64,000 nt of DNA from Streptomyces sp. B21-105 (GTDB lineage Bacteria > Actinomycetota > Actinomycetes > Streptomycetales > Streptomycetaceae), in contig NZ_JARUMJ010000001.1 in assembly GCF_036898465.1 (NCBI RefSeq), positions 2,790,001 to 2,854,000 on the forward strand. Direction: 5' to 3'. Position 1 is the stretch's first letter, and each line of letters opens with the position of its first letter. The position numbers were made by a program, and so were the translations under genes. This document shows, piece by piece, positions 42,208 through 51,235 of this stretch. The notes beneath the pieces were generated by a model. That model ran no database searches, had not been told where the DNA came from, and saw only the letters and a list, made by a program, of their open reading frames with translations.

Positions 42208-42818
42208 GGTACGCGGGAGTGGCCGTCGCCGTGGCCGGGGTGCTCGTCGCCGCGGGAGCGGTCACCTACTCGGTGGCCGAGGACGGCGGGGCGGCCGCCG
42301 ACGTCCCGGTCGCCGACTCCGCCGACGCCGGGTTCGCCCGGGACATGGCGGTGCACCACCAGCAGGCCGTCGAGATGTCGTACATCGTGCGCGACCGGAC
42401 GACCGACGAGGAGGTGCGGCGGCTCGCCTACGACATCGCGCAGACCCAGGCCAACCAGCGCGGCATGCTGATCGGCTGGCTGGATCTGTGGGGGCTGCCG
42501 AAGGTGTCGTCCGACCCGCCCATGACCTGGACGGGCATGCGCGGCATGAGCGGCGGCGAGGACGGCGCACTCATGGTCGGCATGGCCACCGACGCCGAGA
42601 TGAAGCGGCTCGGCACGCTCAACGGCAAGCAGGCCGAGATCTTCTACCTCCAGCTGATGACCGCCCATCACAAGGGCGGCGTCCACATGGCCGAGAGCTG
42701 CGTCGCCAAGTGCACGGTCGGCGTGGAGAAGCGGCTGGCGCAGGGCATGGTCGAGGCGCAGCAGTCGGAGATCGATCTCATGGCGGGCATGCTGAAGGCA
42801 CGCGGGGCCAAGCCGTGA
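42204..42818 (+). CDS. DUF305 exported four-helix protein
   Basis: A 204-aa protein whose GTG start overlaps the DUF3105 stop. The N-terminal hydrophobic segment (about 3-22) is a signal or anchor. The DUF305 domain carries the paired His/Met signatures of this ferritin-like family: DMAVHHQQAVEMS (about 51-63) and LMTAHHKGGVHMAESC (about 151-166). Members are often found with copper resistance or transport genes, and the His-Met clusters would suit metal binding. No other copper genes are here. Metal handling in the envelope is inferred. Confidence 0.85.
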   Translation: MRYAGVAVAVAGVLVAAGAVTYSVAEDGGAAADVPVADSADAGFARDMAVHHQQAVEMSYIVRDRTTDEEVRRLAYDIAQTQANQRGMLIGWLDLWGLPKVSSDPPMTWTGMRGMSGGEDGALMVGMATDAEMKRLGTLNGKQAEIFYLQLMTAHHKGGVHMAESCVAKCTVGVEKRLAQGMVEAQQSEIDLMAGMLKARGAKP

Positions 42819-43179
42819 CCGGACGGCGGCGGCCGGGCCGCGGCGGAGGCTGTGCGCCGGCCGCCGCCGGGCCGACACCCCGGCCGCCCCGACGGCCCCG
42901 CGTATCTTTCGGCCGGGCCGCCTCCGCATAGCCCTCCTGGGCCCGGCCCCCTGCGCCCGCCTCGGCCTGCCCACTGACCCTCCCGGGCTCTCCCGGGCTC
43001 TCCCGGCCCAACTCATAGGGTTTTCCCTCGACTTCGAGGACGTATCCGTCAAACCGTGCCAGAAAGCAGTCACTTGGACGCTTCTTGGTCTTCGCATTCC
43101 CCTGGCATGACGGGTTCGTCGCCAGAGTGGCCCGCACGTCGAGTGATCCACTCGCGTCGAACCACAACCAGGGGGTCCC
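42819..43179. other. Intergenic region before the sedolisin gene
   Basis: 361 bp without a supported gene. It contains three tandem tcccgggctc words near 42980 and an AT-richer stretch (43010-43080), probably the protease promoter region. A leftward frame there gives a plausible-looking peptide but no start or family. Confidence 0.45.
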
Positions 43180-45126
43180 ATGAGATCCAATCGCGCCACG
43201 CTGCGCGCCGGAGCGAGCCTGGCAGCGACCCTGCCCGTGATCGTCGGCACGCTGGCGCTCGGCATACCCGCGGCGCACGCCGCGGACGTCCCGGCCCGTG
43301 ACACGCTGACCGGGACCAGGCCCGCGTGGGCCACGGCCAAGGCGGACAAGGGCTCGACCTCGGACAGCGCCCCGGTCTCCGCGCGGGTCTACCTCGCGGG
43401 ACGCGACGCGGCCGGCCTCGGCCAGTACGCGAAGGCGGTCTCCGACCCGAACTCCGCGGCCTACGGCAAGTACCTCTCCGCCGCGCAGGCGAAGGCCCGT
43501 TACGGCGCGACCGCGGCCCAGGTGGCCGCCGTCAAGTCGTGGCTGGCGGCGGCCGGTCTGAAGGTGACCGGCACGACCGAGCACTACGTCTCCGTCAGCG
43601 GTGACGTGGCCGCCGCCGAGAAGGCGTTCGGCACCCAGCTGCACAACTACGCCAAGGGCTCGAAGACCTACCGGGCACCGGCCAAGGCGGCCACCGTCCC
43701 GGACAGCCTCGACGGCGCCGTCCTGACCGTCACCGGCCTGGACAACGCCCCGCACAAGGCGACCCACAGCGACCAGCTGCCGGGTCCCGGCGCCGTGTTC
43801 AAGAACGCCGGACCGTTCTCCTCGTACTACGGTTCGAACATCGCGACCACGCTGCCGAAGGCGTACGGCAAGTCGATCCCCTACGCCGTCCAGGGTTACA
43901 CCGGCAAGCAGCTGCGTGCGGCCTACGGTGCGGGCTCGTACACCGGCAAGGGCGTGCGCGTCGCGATCACCGACGCCTTCGCCTCGCCGACGATCGCCTA
44001 CGACGCGGCCACGTACGCGAAGAAGCACGGCGACGCCGCCTGGAAGACCGGCCAGCTGAGCCAGGTGCTGCCGAAGGACTACACCCACACCGGCGCCGAC
44101 GAGTGCGACGCCTCGGGCTGGTACGGCGAGGAGACCCTCGACGTCGAGGCCGTGCACGCGGTCGCGCCTGCCGCGAACGTCACGTACGTGGGGGCCGCGT
44201 CCTGCATGGACGACGATCTGCTCGACTCTCTCAGCAAGATCGTCGACAACCACCTGGCCGACATCGTCTCCAACTCCTGGGGCGACATCGAGGCCAACCA
44301 GACGCCGGACCTGGCAGCCGCCTACGACCAGGTCTTCCAGTTCGGCGCGGTCGAGGGCATCGGCTTCTACTTCTCCTCCGGCGACAACGGCGACGAGGTC
44401 GCCAACACCGGCACCAAGCAGGTCGACACCCCGGCCAACTCGGCGTGGGTGACGGCGGTCGGCGGCACCTCGCTGGCGGTCGGCAAGGGTGACAAGTACC
44501 TGTGGGAGACCGGCTGGGGCACCGAGAAGGCCTCGCTGTCCGCGGACGGCAAGAGCTGGACGGGCTTCCCCGGCGCGTACACCTCGGGCGCGGGCGGCGG
44601 CACCAGCAAGACGGTCGCCGAGCCGTACTACCAGAAGGGCGTCGTCCCGAACGCGCTCGCCACGGCCAACAACGCCGCCGGCAACCGCGTCGTCCCGGAC
44701 ATCGCGGCGATCGCCGACCCGAACACCGGCTTCAAGGTCGGCCAGACCCAGACCTTCCCGGACGGGTCCGAGCAGTACAGCGAGTACCGCATCGGCGGCA
44801 CCTCGCTGGCCGCGCCGGTCATCGCGGCCGTGCAGGCACTGGCCCAGGAGGCGCGCGGCGGCAGGGCGATCGGTTTCGCCAACCCGTCGATCTACTCCAA
44901 GTACGGCACGAAGGTCTACCACGACGTGACCGACAACCCCACGGGGTCCGGACTCGCCGTGGCGCGCGTCGACTTCGCCAACAGCGTCGACGCCACCGGC
45001 GGCCTGCTGACCTCGGTCCGCAGCCTCGGCAAGGACAGCTCGCTGTCCGCGGTGAAGGGCTACGACGACGTCACCGGCGTGGGCACGCCCGCGAACGGTT
45101 ACGTCGACTCGTACCGCCGACGCTGA
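43180..45126 (+). CDS. Secreted S53 (sedolisin/kumamolisin-like) serine-carboxyl protease
   Basis: A 648-aa secreted pro-protease. The signal peptide is residues 1-34 (ending IPAAHA). The pro-kumamolisin activation domain (about 60-190) contains YLSAAQAKARYGATAAQV. The catalytic domain shows the S53 triad regions: GEETLDVEAVHAVAP with Glu and Asp (about 317-321), an SSGDNGDE oxyanion region (about 405), and GGTSLAAPV with the nucleophile Ser (about 541). The C-terminus has the Ca2+-binding pattern DDVTGVGTP. Sedolisins act at acid pH on proteins outside the cell. A strong hairpin ends the gene. Confidence 0.93.
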   Translation: MRSNRATLRAGASLAATLPVIVGTLALGIPAAHAADVPARDTLTGTRPAWATAKADKGSTSDSAPVSARVYLAGRDAAGLGQYAKAVSDPNSAAYGKYLSAAQAKARYGATAAQVAAVKSWLAAAGLKVTGTTEHYVSVSGDVAAAEKAFGTQLHNYAKGSKTYRAPAKAATVPDSLDGAVLTVTGLDNAPHKATHSDQLPGPGAVFKNAGPFSSYYGSNIATTLPKAYGKSIPYAVQGYTGKQLRAAYGAGSYTGKGVRVAITDAFASPTIAYDAATYAKKHGDAAWKTGQLSQVLPKDYTHTGADECDASGWYGEETLDVEAVHAVAPAANVTYVGAASCMDDDLLDSLSKIVDNHLADIVSNSWGDIEANQTPDLAAAYDQVFQFGAVEGIGFYFSSGDNGDEVANTGTKQVDTPANSAWVTAVGGTSLAVGKGDKYLWETGWGTEKASLSADGKSWTGFPGAYTSGAGGGTSKTVAEPYYQKGVVPNALATANNAAGNRVVPDIAAIADPNTGFKVGQTQTFPDGSEQYSEYRIGGTSLAAPVIAAVQALAQEARGGRAIGFANPSIYSKYGTKVYHDVTDNPTGSGLAVARVDFANSVDATGGLLTSVRSLGKDSSLSAVKGYDDVTGVGTPANGYVDSYRRR

Positions 45127-45197
45127 GCAGTGTGCAGCTGAGCAGTGCGTGCGGCTGAGCAGTGCGTGACGTCGGGCTGAGCTCTTCGTGACGTGAA

Positions 45198-45230
45198 GGG
45201 GGCGTGGGGTGAACGACACCCCACGCCCCC
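45198..45230 (+). terminator. Terminator after the sedolisin gene
   Basis: A perfect 13-bp stem (gggggcgtggggt / accccacgccccc) with a 7-base loop, directly upstream of the nadE promoter. Confidence 0.82.
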
Positions 45231-45262
45231 CATCGCGTCGCTCTGACGATTACACTGTTCCC

Positions 45263-47017
45263 GTGCCTCAACTTCGTCTCGCCCTGAACCAGATCGACTC
45301 GCGTGTCGGCGACCTCGCCGGCAACACCGAAACGATCCTCCGCTGGACCCGGCACTCCGCCGAGCAGGGAGCGCATCTCGTGGCGTTCCCGGAGATGGCG
45401 CTGACCGGGTATCCCGTCGAGGACCTCGCCCTGCGCTCCTCCTTCGTCGAGGCCTCCCGCGCCGCGCTGCGGCAGCTCGCCGTGCGCCTCGCCGACGAGG
45501 GCTTCGGCGGGCTGCCGGTCGTCGTCGGCTACCTAGACCGGTCGGAGAACGACCAGCCGAGGTTCGGCCGTCCGGCCGGCTCCCCGCGCAACGCCGCGGC
45601 GGTGCTGCACGGCGGCGAGGTGGTGCTGTCGTTCGCCAAGCACCACCTGCCCAACTACGGCGTCTTCGACGAGTTCCGCTACTTCGTGCCGGGCGACACC
45701 ATGCCGGTGCTGCGCGTGCACGGCGTCGACGTGGCGCTCGCGATCTGCGAGGACCTCTGGCAGGACGGCGGCCGGGTCCCCGCGGCGCGCTCCGCCGGGG
45801 CCGGTCTGCTGCTCTCCGTCAACGCCTCGCCCTACGAGCGCGACAAGGACGACACCCGCCTGGAGCTGGTGCGCAAGCGGGCGCAGGAGGCCGGCTGCAC
45901 CACCGCCTACCTCGCGATGATCGGCGGCCAGGACGAGCTCGTCTTCGACGGCGACTCGATCGTCGTCGACAAGGACGGCGAGGTCGTCGCGCGGGCCCCG
46001 CAGTTCTCCGAGGGCTGCGTGGTCCTGGACCTCGACCTGCCCGCGGCCTCCCCCGACGCGCCGACGGGCGTCGTGGACGACGGTCTGCGCATCGACCGCG
46101 TGGTGCTGTCCGAGGAGCCGCTGCCGCGTTACGAGCCCGAGCTGAGCGGCGGCTACGCGGAGCGACTGGACGACGCCGAGGAGGTCTACTCGGCGCTGGT
46201 CGTGGGCCTGCGGGCGTACGTCGCGAAGAACGGCTTCCGCTCGGTGCTCATCGGCCTGTCCGGCGGGATCGACTCGGCGCTCGTCGCGGCGATCGCCTGT
46301 GACGCGGTGGGCGCGCAGAACGTGTACGGCGTGTCGATGCCGTCCAAGTACTCCTCCGACCACTCCAAGGGCGACGCGGCCGAGCTGGCCCGGCGCACCG
46401 GGCTGAACTTCCGCACGGTGCCGATCGAGCCGATGTTCGACGCCTACATGGGCTCGCTGGGACTGACGGGCCTGGCCGAGGAGAACCTCCAGTCGCGCCT
46501 GCGCGGAACCATGCTGATGGCCGTCTCCAACCAGGAGGGCCACATCGTCCTCGCCCCCGGCAACAAGTCGGAGCTGGCGGTCGGCTACTCCACCCTGTAC
46601 GGCGACTCGGTCGGCGCGTACGGCCCCATCAAGGACGTCTACAAGACGTGGATCTTCCGGCTCGCCGAGTGGCGCAACCGCGCCGCGGCCGAGCGGGGCC
46701 AGACCCCGCCGATCCCTGAGAACTCGATCACCAAGCCGCCGAGCGCCGAGCTGCGCCCCGGCCAGGTGGACACGGACTCGCTCCCGGACTACCCCGTCCT
46801 GGACGCGATCCTCGAGATGTACGTGGACCGGGACCAGGGCGCGGACGCGATCGTCGCCGCCGGATACGACCCCGCGCTGGTCGCCAAGACCCTGCGCATG
46901 GTCGACACGGCCGAGTACAAGCGCCGCCAGTACCCGCCGGGCGCGAAGATCTCAGCGAAGGGCTTCGGCAAGGACCGCCGCCTCCCCATCACGAACAGCT
47001 GGCGCGAGTCGCTGTAA
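45263..47017 (+). CDS. nadE: Glutamine-dependent NAD+ synthetase
   Basis: A 584-aa two-domain enzyme making NAD+ from nicotinic acid adenine dinucleotide, ATP and glutamine. The N-terminal nitrilase-type glutaminase has the Glu-Lys-Cys triad in AFPEMALTGYP, SFAKHHLPNYG and ALAICEDLWQ. The C-terminal synthetase has the ATP P-loop GLSGGIDSALVAA (about 348) and the GNKSELAVGYSTLYGDSVGA block. The start is GTG 45263, with TACACT at 45251 only 6 bp upstream, which fits a leaderless mRNA. Transcribed alone; a hairpin follows at 47052. Confidence 0.94.
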   Translation: MPQLRLALNQIDSRVGDLAGNTETILRWTRHSAEQGAHLVAFPEMALTGYPVEDLALRSSFVEASRAALRQLAVRLADEGFGGLPVVVGYLDRSENDQPRFGRPAGSPRNAAAVLHGGEVVLSFAKHHLPNYGVFDEFRYFVPGDTMPVLRVHGVDVALAICEDLWQDGGRVPAARSAGAGLLLSVNASPYERDKDDTRLELVRKRAQEAGCTTAYLAMIGGQDELVFDGDSIVVDKDGEVVARAPQFSEGCVVLDLDLPAASPDAPTGVVDDGLRIDRVVLSEEPLPRYEPELSGGYAERLDDAEEVYSALVVGLRAYVAKNGFRSVLIGLSGGIDSALVAAIACDAVGAQNVYGVSMPSKYSSDHSKGDAAELARRTGLNFRTVPIEPMFDAYMGSLGLTGLAEENLQSRLRGTMLMAVSNQEGHIVLAPGNKSELAVGYSTLYGDSVGAYGPIKDVYKTWIFRLAEWRNRAAAERGQTPPIPENSITKPPSAELRPGQVDTDSLPDYPVLDAILEMYVDRDQGADAIVAAGYDPALVAKTLRMVDTAEYKRRQYPPGAKISAKGFGKDRRLPITNSWRESL

Positions 47018-47051
47018 CCGGCCCTTCGCCCACTCCCCCCACCCCACCTGC

Positions 47052-47081
47052 GGCGACCTCTCGGCCGGCCGAGAGGTCGCC
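47052..47081. terminator. nadE terminator palindrome
   Basis: Two perfect 15-base arms (ggcgacctctcggcc / ggccgagaggtcgcc) with no separate loop, 35 bp after nadE and facing the convergent PIN gene. Confidence 0.75.
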
Positions 47082-47172
47082 CTCCCCCGCCCATGGGGTG
47101 GGCCCGCCTCCGAGCGGAGGGGGTGGCCCACCGGAGGGAACGAAGCGAAAAGGGGGACGGGCTGTGCTCGGC

Positions 47173-47571
47173 TCAGAGCTTCACGACGACCACGCGGTCG
47201 GCGCACAGCTTGCGCATGTCGTCCTCGTCGGACGTGAACACGGTGACCAGGCCCGGCTGCCGCAGTGCGACGGCAGCGAGGGCCGCGTCGATGGCGTACT
47301 TGTGGCCGTGCAGGCCCGCCTCCTCGAGAAGGCCGGTCGCCTCCTGGGCGATCTCCTCGGTCACCGGCTCGACACGGATCAGGGAGAGCGCCCATTGCCA
47401 GGCCGGGAGGCGGCGCTTCGGCTCGTATGCCTCGATGAGCGTCATCGACGTGGTCATGACGCGGGTTCCGGACGCTTTGGCCACCTTGAGACGCCTCTTC
47501 ATGTCGGCCTCTCCTCGGACCATCCGGGAGAGGCCCTCGCTGTCGAGCAGGTAGACCACCTCGCCCGTCAC
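47173..47571 (-). CDS. PIN-domain ribonuclease, VapC-type toxin
   Basis: A 132-aa PIN-domain protein. The acidic metal-binding residues are present: LLDSEGLSR (Asp10), TLIEAYEP (Glu47), HKYAIDAALAAVAL (Asp95) and FTSDEDD near the end. VapC toxins cut RNA and are held inactive by the preceding antitoxin. The GTG start overlaps the upstream antitoxin stop by four bases, the usual toxin-antitoxin layout. All toxin active-site residues look intact although the antitoxin's N-terminus seems lost, so toxicity or expression must be controlled in another way or is low. Confidence 0.78.
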   Translation of the reverse strand: MTGEVVYLLDSEGLSRMVRGEADMKRRLKVAKASGTRVMTTSMTLIEAYEPKRRLPAWQWALSLIRVEPVTEEIAQEATGLLEEAGLHGHKYAIDAALAAVALRQPGLVTVFTSDEDDMRKLCADRVVVVKL

Positions 47572-47801
47572 GCTGCCTCCCGGGGCCGCTCAGGCACGTC
47601 CTCGGCGGCGGCCCCTCCGGCGCGGGCGAGCTCGGCGTGCTTGCGCTCGATCTCCCGGCGCTCGGCTTCCGCCAGGGCCAGCTCCTCCTCGGTGACGGGG
47701 CCGTATTCGGCCTCCAGCCAGTCGACGAGTTCCCCCAAGCGATCCTGCTCCCGCTGGCGCTCTATGGCGTGTGTGACATAGCGGCTGAAGCCGCCGGGGC
47801 C
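47568..47801 (-). pseudogene. VapB-like antitoxin without a recognisable N-terminus
   Basis: The frame just upstream of the toxin reads GPGGFSRYVTHAIERQREQD, then RLGELVDWLEAEYGPVTEEE and a Glu/Arg-rich helix to the end. This matches the middle and C-terminal helices of VapB-like antitoxins, which bind the PIN toxin. The N-terminal DNA-binding part expected before GPGGFSRYV is absent; upstream in this frame is Arg/Pro/Gly-rich non-conserved sequence and no ATG/GTG with a ribosome site. Either a frameshift or truncation has occurred, or the start is a rare codon. Confidence 0.5.
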
Positions 47802-47938
47802 ATGCGATCGTGCTGCCGCTGCCGGGCCCTGCGAGGGGCGAGGGCGGCATCCGCCGGACCCTCGGTCCGACCGTCGTGCGGGCCGGGGGTTCGCGTGCGT
47901 CGTCGACGCCGCGCCTGCGCGCGCCGTCGGCGCCGGCG

Positions 47939-49165
47939 TCAGTGGTGCGCTGCCGCCTCCGCCCGCTGCGGGACGTGGGTGGCGACGATCCGGTCGCGGG
48001 CGGTCGGGGGCGTGGTCGCTCGGCGGCGGTCCACCGCGTAGGCCACCGACGCCACCCCCAGCCCCAGCACCGCCAGGGCCGCCCCCGCGATCGCCGGGGA
48101 GGTCACGCCGTAGCCGGCTGCGAGGGTCAGGCCGCCGATCCAGGCGCCGCCCGCGTTGGCCATGTTGAACGCGGCCTGGTTGGCGGAGGAGGCCAGCGAC
48201 GGGCCCGTGCTCGCCCGCTCCATGACCATCAGGTTGAGCGGGGAGCCCGCCACGAACGCGGCGACGCCCAGCAGGACCACGGCCAGCGCGCCGCCCCAGG
48301 CCGTCGTCATCAGGAGCGGGAACAGAGCCAGGACGACGGCCAGCGAGGCGAGTCCGGCGAACAGCGTGGTCCGCATCGCGTGGTCGGCGAGGCGGCCGCC
48401 CAGCAGGTTGCCGATGGTGGCGCCGACGCCGAACAGCGCCAGCAGCAGCGTCACGCTGGAGCCGGCGTACCCGGCGGAGTCCGTCAGCATGGGCGTGATG
48501 TAGCTGTAGGCGGAGAAGAGGGCGCCGAAGCCGGCCACCGTGGTGCCGAGCGCCAGCCACACCGGCAGTGAGCGCAGCGCGGACAGTTCGCGGCGCAGGC
48601 CGACGGCGGGCGCGTGGGCGCGGTCGTGCGGGATCAGCAGGGCCAGGGCGGCGATCGCCGCCAGGCCGATCACGCTGACGCCGAGGAAGGCCGCCCGCCA
48701 GCCGAGGTGCTGGCCCACGAGGGTGGCGGCGGGGACGCCCGCGATGTTGGCGACGGTCAGGCCGAGGAACATCAGCGACACCGAGCGGGCCTTTCGCTCC
48801 GGCGCGACCAGGGTGGTGGCCACCACCGCGCCGACGCCGAAGAAGGCGCCGTGCGGCAGACCGCTGAGGAAGCGGGCGGCCAGCAGCCAGCCGTTGTCCG
48901 GGGCCAGCGCGGAGAGCGCGTTGCCCGCGACGAACAGGACCATCAGGGAGATCAGGACCGTGCGGCGGGACATCCGCGCGGTCGCCGCGGCGAGCAGCGG
49001 CGCGCCGATGACGACTCCGAGCGCGTACGCGGAGACGAGGTGGCCGGCCGCCGGAATGGAGATGTGCAGGTCGCCCGCGACGTCGGGCAGCAGGCCCATC
49101 ATCACGAACTCGGTGGTGCCGATGCCGAAAGCACCTACGGCCAGGGCTAGCAGGGCCAGAGGCAT
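47939..49165 (-). CDS. MFS drug-efflux transporter (DHA1)
   Basis: A 408-aa transporter with 12 predicted helices. It begins LALLALAVGAFGIGTTEFVM, the AraJ/CmlR-type DHA1 start. The motif GAFFGVGAVVATTLV lies near helix 4, and the A-like loop GNLLGGRLADHAMR near residue 258. Relatives include chloramphenicol and arabinose-polymer exporters and purine-efflux pumps; the substrate is unknown. A double-palindrome region lies upstream (49188-49218), suggesting repressor control. Confidence 0.87.
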   Translation of the reverse strand: MPLALLALAVGAFGIGTTEFVMMGLLPDVAGDLHISIPAAGHLVSAYALGVVIGAPLLAAATARMSRRTVLISLMVLFVAGNALSALAPDNGWLLAARFLSGLPHGAFFGVGAVVATTLVAPERKARSVSLMFLGLTVANIAGVPAATLVGQHLGWRAAFLGVSVIGLAAIAALALLIPHDRAHAPAVGLRRELSALRSLPVWLALGTTVAGFGALFSAYSYITPMLTDSAGYAGSSVTLLLALFGVGATIGNLLGGRLADHAMRTTLFAGLASLAVVLALFPLLMTTAWGGALAVVLLGVAAFVAGSPLNLMVMERASTGPSLASSANQAAFNMANAGGAWIGGLTLAAGYGVTSPAIAGAALAVLGLGVASVAYAVDRRRATTPPTARDRIVATHVPQRAEAAAHH

Positions 49166-49187
49166 GCAGGACTTGCCTTTCGAAGGA

Positions 49188-49218
49188 GAACGGTTCCGTT
49201 CATCATACGTTTCGTATG
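49188..49218 (-). promoter_or_regulatory. Palindromic operator candidates upstream of the MFS gene
   Basis: CATACG-TTT-CGTATG is a perfect 6-3-6 inverted repeat at 49204-49218. GAACGG-TT-CCGTTC sits at 49188-49201. Both lie within 55 bp of the MFS start; the regulator is unknown. Confidence 0.5.
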
Positions 49219-49273
49219 TTCAACTACGGAACAAAGCCTCCCCGGCCCGGTATTCCGGCGGGCGACGCCCCGG

Positions 49274-50335
49274 TTACGGTGTGGTGACCTTCACACGCGC
49301 CGCCACCGGCAGATGGTCACTGCCCGTCTGCGGCAGCGTCCACGAGGTGACCGGCTCCACGTCCCTCACCATGATCTGGTCGATCCGCGCCATCGGGAAC
49401 GACGCCGGCCAGCTGAACCCGAAGCCGCTGCCCGCCGCGCCCTGCGTGGAGCGCATCTGGGAGGTCACGGCGTTCAGCGAACGGTCGTTCATGGTGCCGT
49501 TGAGGTCGCCGAGCAGGATCACCCGGGTCAGCCGCTCGTCGGCGATCGCCTCGCCCAGCGCGTCCGCGCTCTTGTCGCGCTGCCGGGCGGTGAACCCGGC
49601 CTGCAACTTGACCCGCACCGAGGGCAGATGGGCCACATAGACGGCGACCTCGCCCTCCCGCGTGGCGACGGTGGCCCGCATGGCGCGCGTCCAGCCCAGT
49701 TTGATGTCCACGGCCCGCACACCGCTCAGCGGGTACTTGCTCCACAGCCCGACCGTGCCCTGCACCGAGTGGTACGGGTAGGTCGCCGCCAGCGTCTTCT
49801 CGTACACCGGGACGGCCGAGGCGGTCAGCTCCTCCAGGGCGATCACGTCCGCACCGGAGGCGACCACGTCCCGGGCGGTGCCGGCCGGGTCGGGGTTGTC
49901 GGCGTTGACGTTGTGCGTGGCCACGGTGAGATCCCCGCCGCCGCCGGTCCGGTCGACGAGCAGCCCGCCGAACAGGTTCGTCCACACCACGACCGACAGG
50001 AGGACGGCGATCAGCGCGGTCGCCGACCTGCGCACCACCGCGAGCACCAACAGCACCGGCACGAACACGCCGATCCAGGGCAGGAACGTCTCCGTGAGGC
50101 TGCCGAGGTTGCCGAACCGGTTGGGGATGTGCGAGTGCACCAGCATCACCAGGGAGAGCGCCAGCGCCAGGCCCGCGACGACCAGACCGCGTCGCCAGAT
50201 GCGCGGGTCTCCGCGCCATCCCGTGGTCAGCCGGCCGAGCAGACGTCCGATCAGGCGCCGGAGCCGGACTCCCCGAGGCTCGTGTCCCGAGTCTCCGTTG
50301 CCGTCCGTCTCCGTCATGTACGCCTGCTGCGCCAT
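49274..50335 (-). CDS. Endonuclease/exonuclease/phosphatase (EEP) family membrane protein
   Basis: A 353-aa protein with about three N-terminal membrane helices (48-125), then an EEP-fold phosphodiesterase domain: ATHNVNADNPDPAG, VIALEELTASAVP (metal Glu), AVYVAHLPS, LLGDLNGTMNDRS (catalytic Asp/Asn) and GSDHLPVAARV (last His). This is the DNase I/sphingomyelinase fold, displayed outside the membrane. Substrates could be phosphodiesters of nucleic acid or lipid; not determinable. Transcribed alone, divergent from nothing in particular. Confidence 0.87.
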   Translation of the reverse strand: MAQQAYMTETDGNGDSGHEPRGVRLRRLIGRLLGRLTTGWRGDPRIWRRGLVVAGLALALSLVMLVHSHIPNRFGNLGSLTETFLPWIGVFVPVLLVLAVVRRSATALIAVLLSVVVWTNLFGGLLVDRTGGGGDLTVATHNVNADNPDPAGTARDVVASGADVIALEELTASAVPVYEKTLAATYPYHSVQGTVGLWSKYPLSGVRAVDIKLGWTRAMRATVATREGEVAVYVAHLPSVRVKLQAGFTARQRDKSADALGEAIADERLTRVILLGDLNGTMNDRSLNAVTSQMRSTQGAAGSGFGFSWPASFPMARIDQIMVRDVEPVTSWTLPQTGSDHLPVAARVKVTTP

Positions 50336-50513
50336 ACCGTCGCCTCACTGCCTGCCGTGCACCGTCCGTCCCCGGGTACGACCCTAGGGGATGTTCGGCT
50401 TGGATCTCGCCGCCATGTGACGGCCGTACGGGAAGGAGGACGAAGGGCGCGGCGGCACGGGTTCCGGCGATGGCGGGCGCGGCCCGGTCTGTGACGGAAC
50501 GCTCACATCGGGG

Positions 50514-51140
50514 TTACCCGCCAGGAGAGCTGACGGGGCGTAGGCCGGCCAGCAGCGAGTCGACGATGCGCTCCGCGAGGTCCTCGGGCAGATCGACGTC
50601 GGGATGCAGGACGGCACGCACGAGCATGGGGCCGACGAACATGTCGTTGACGAGTTCGAGGTCGAGGTCGGTGCGGAGTTCGCCGTTCTCCTGCCCCCGG
50701 CGCAGGACTTCGACGCCCTGCCTGCGCCGGGGTGCTATCACCGTGTTGTGGTACTCCGTCCAGATCTGCGGGCTGCTCTTCATCTGGGCGTGGACGTTGT
50801 GCAGGATCGCCGAGGAGCGGCTGGCGAGTCCGCGCCGGCGCAGGGCCTCCAGCAGCACCACCAGGTCGTCGCGCATGGAGGTGCCGGGGAGTTCGGGGTC
50901 GTCGGGCTCGGCGGTCCGCAGCACGTCCATGAACAGCGCCTCCTTGCCGCTCCAGCGCCGGTAGATGGTGGCCTTGCCGACGCCGGCGGTGCGCGCGATG
51001 CGCTCGATGGACATCTCGGCGAGCGAGACGCCGTCCTCCAGCAGCTTCATCGTGACCTCGATGATGGTCCGTTCCAGGGCCTCGTTCCGGGGCCGCCCCC
51101 GGACGGGCTGCTCGACGGCTGTGCTGTCGGCGGGGCTCAC
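50514..51140 (-). CDS. TetR-family repressor of the adjacent DHA2 pump
   Basis: A 208-aa regulator. The N-terminal helix-turn-helix is IIEVTMKLLEDGVSLAEMSI, then ERIARTAGVGKATIYRRWSG (about residues 27-68). The C-terminal part is the ligand domain typical of multidrug-sensing TetR proteins. The GTG at 51140 has AAAGGA upstream; a GTG at 51146 is alternative. It lies just downstream of the DHA2 transporter on the same strand, with an operator-like repeat in front of that gene. The role inferred is drug-inducible control of the pump. Confidence 0.86.
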   Translation of the reverse strand: MSPADSTAVEQPVRGRPRNEALERTIIEVTMKLLEDGVSLAEMSIERIARTAGVGKATIYRRWSGKEALFMDVLRTAEPDDPELPGTSMRDDLVVLLEALRRRGLASRSSAILHNVHAQMKSSPQIWTEYHNTVIAPRRRQGVEVLRRGQENGELRTDLDLELVNDMFVGPMLVRAVLHPDVDLPEDLAERIVDSLLAGLRPVSSPGG

Positions 51141-51235
51141 GTCCACTTTTCCTTTCGTCGCACTGGGGGAGATTGTCGCCCACGGGGCGGGCGGGGGGCG
51201 GCGACCGTCCGCCGCACCCGCCCGCCCGCGGGCCA

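Noticed and set aside
42985..43080. A leftward frame giving FLARFDGYVLEVEGKPYELG, which looks protein-like.
   Set aside because: It has no start or ribosome site, no family match I know, and runs antisense into the protease gene; probably chance within a less GC-rich promoter region.
47590..47850. An alternative 86-codon leftward frame overlapping the antitoxin.
   Set aside because: Out of frame with the recognisable antitoxin helices and Arg/Pro-rich; a shadow.
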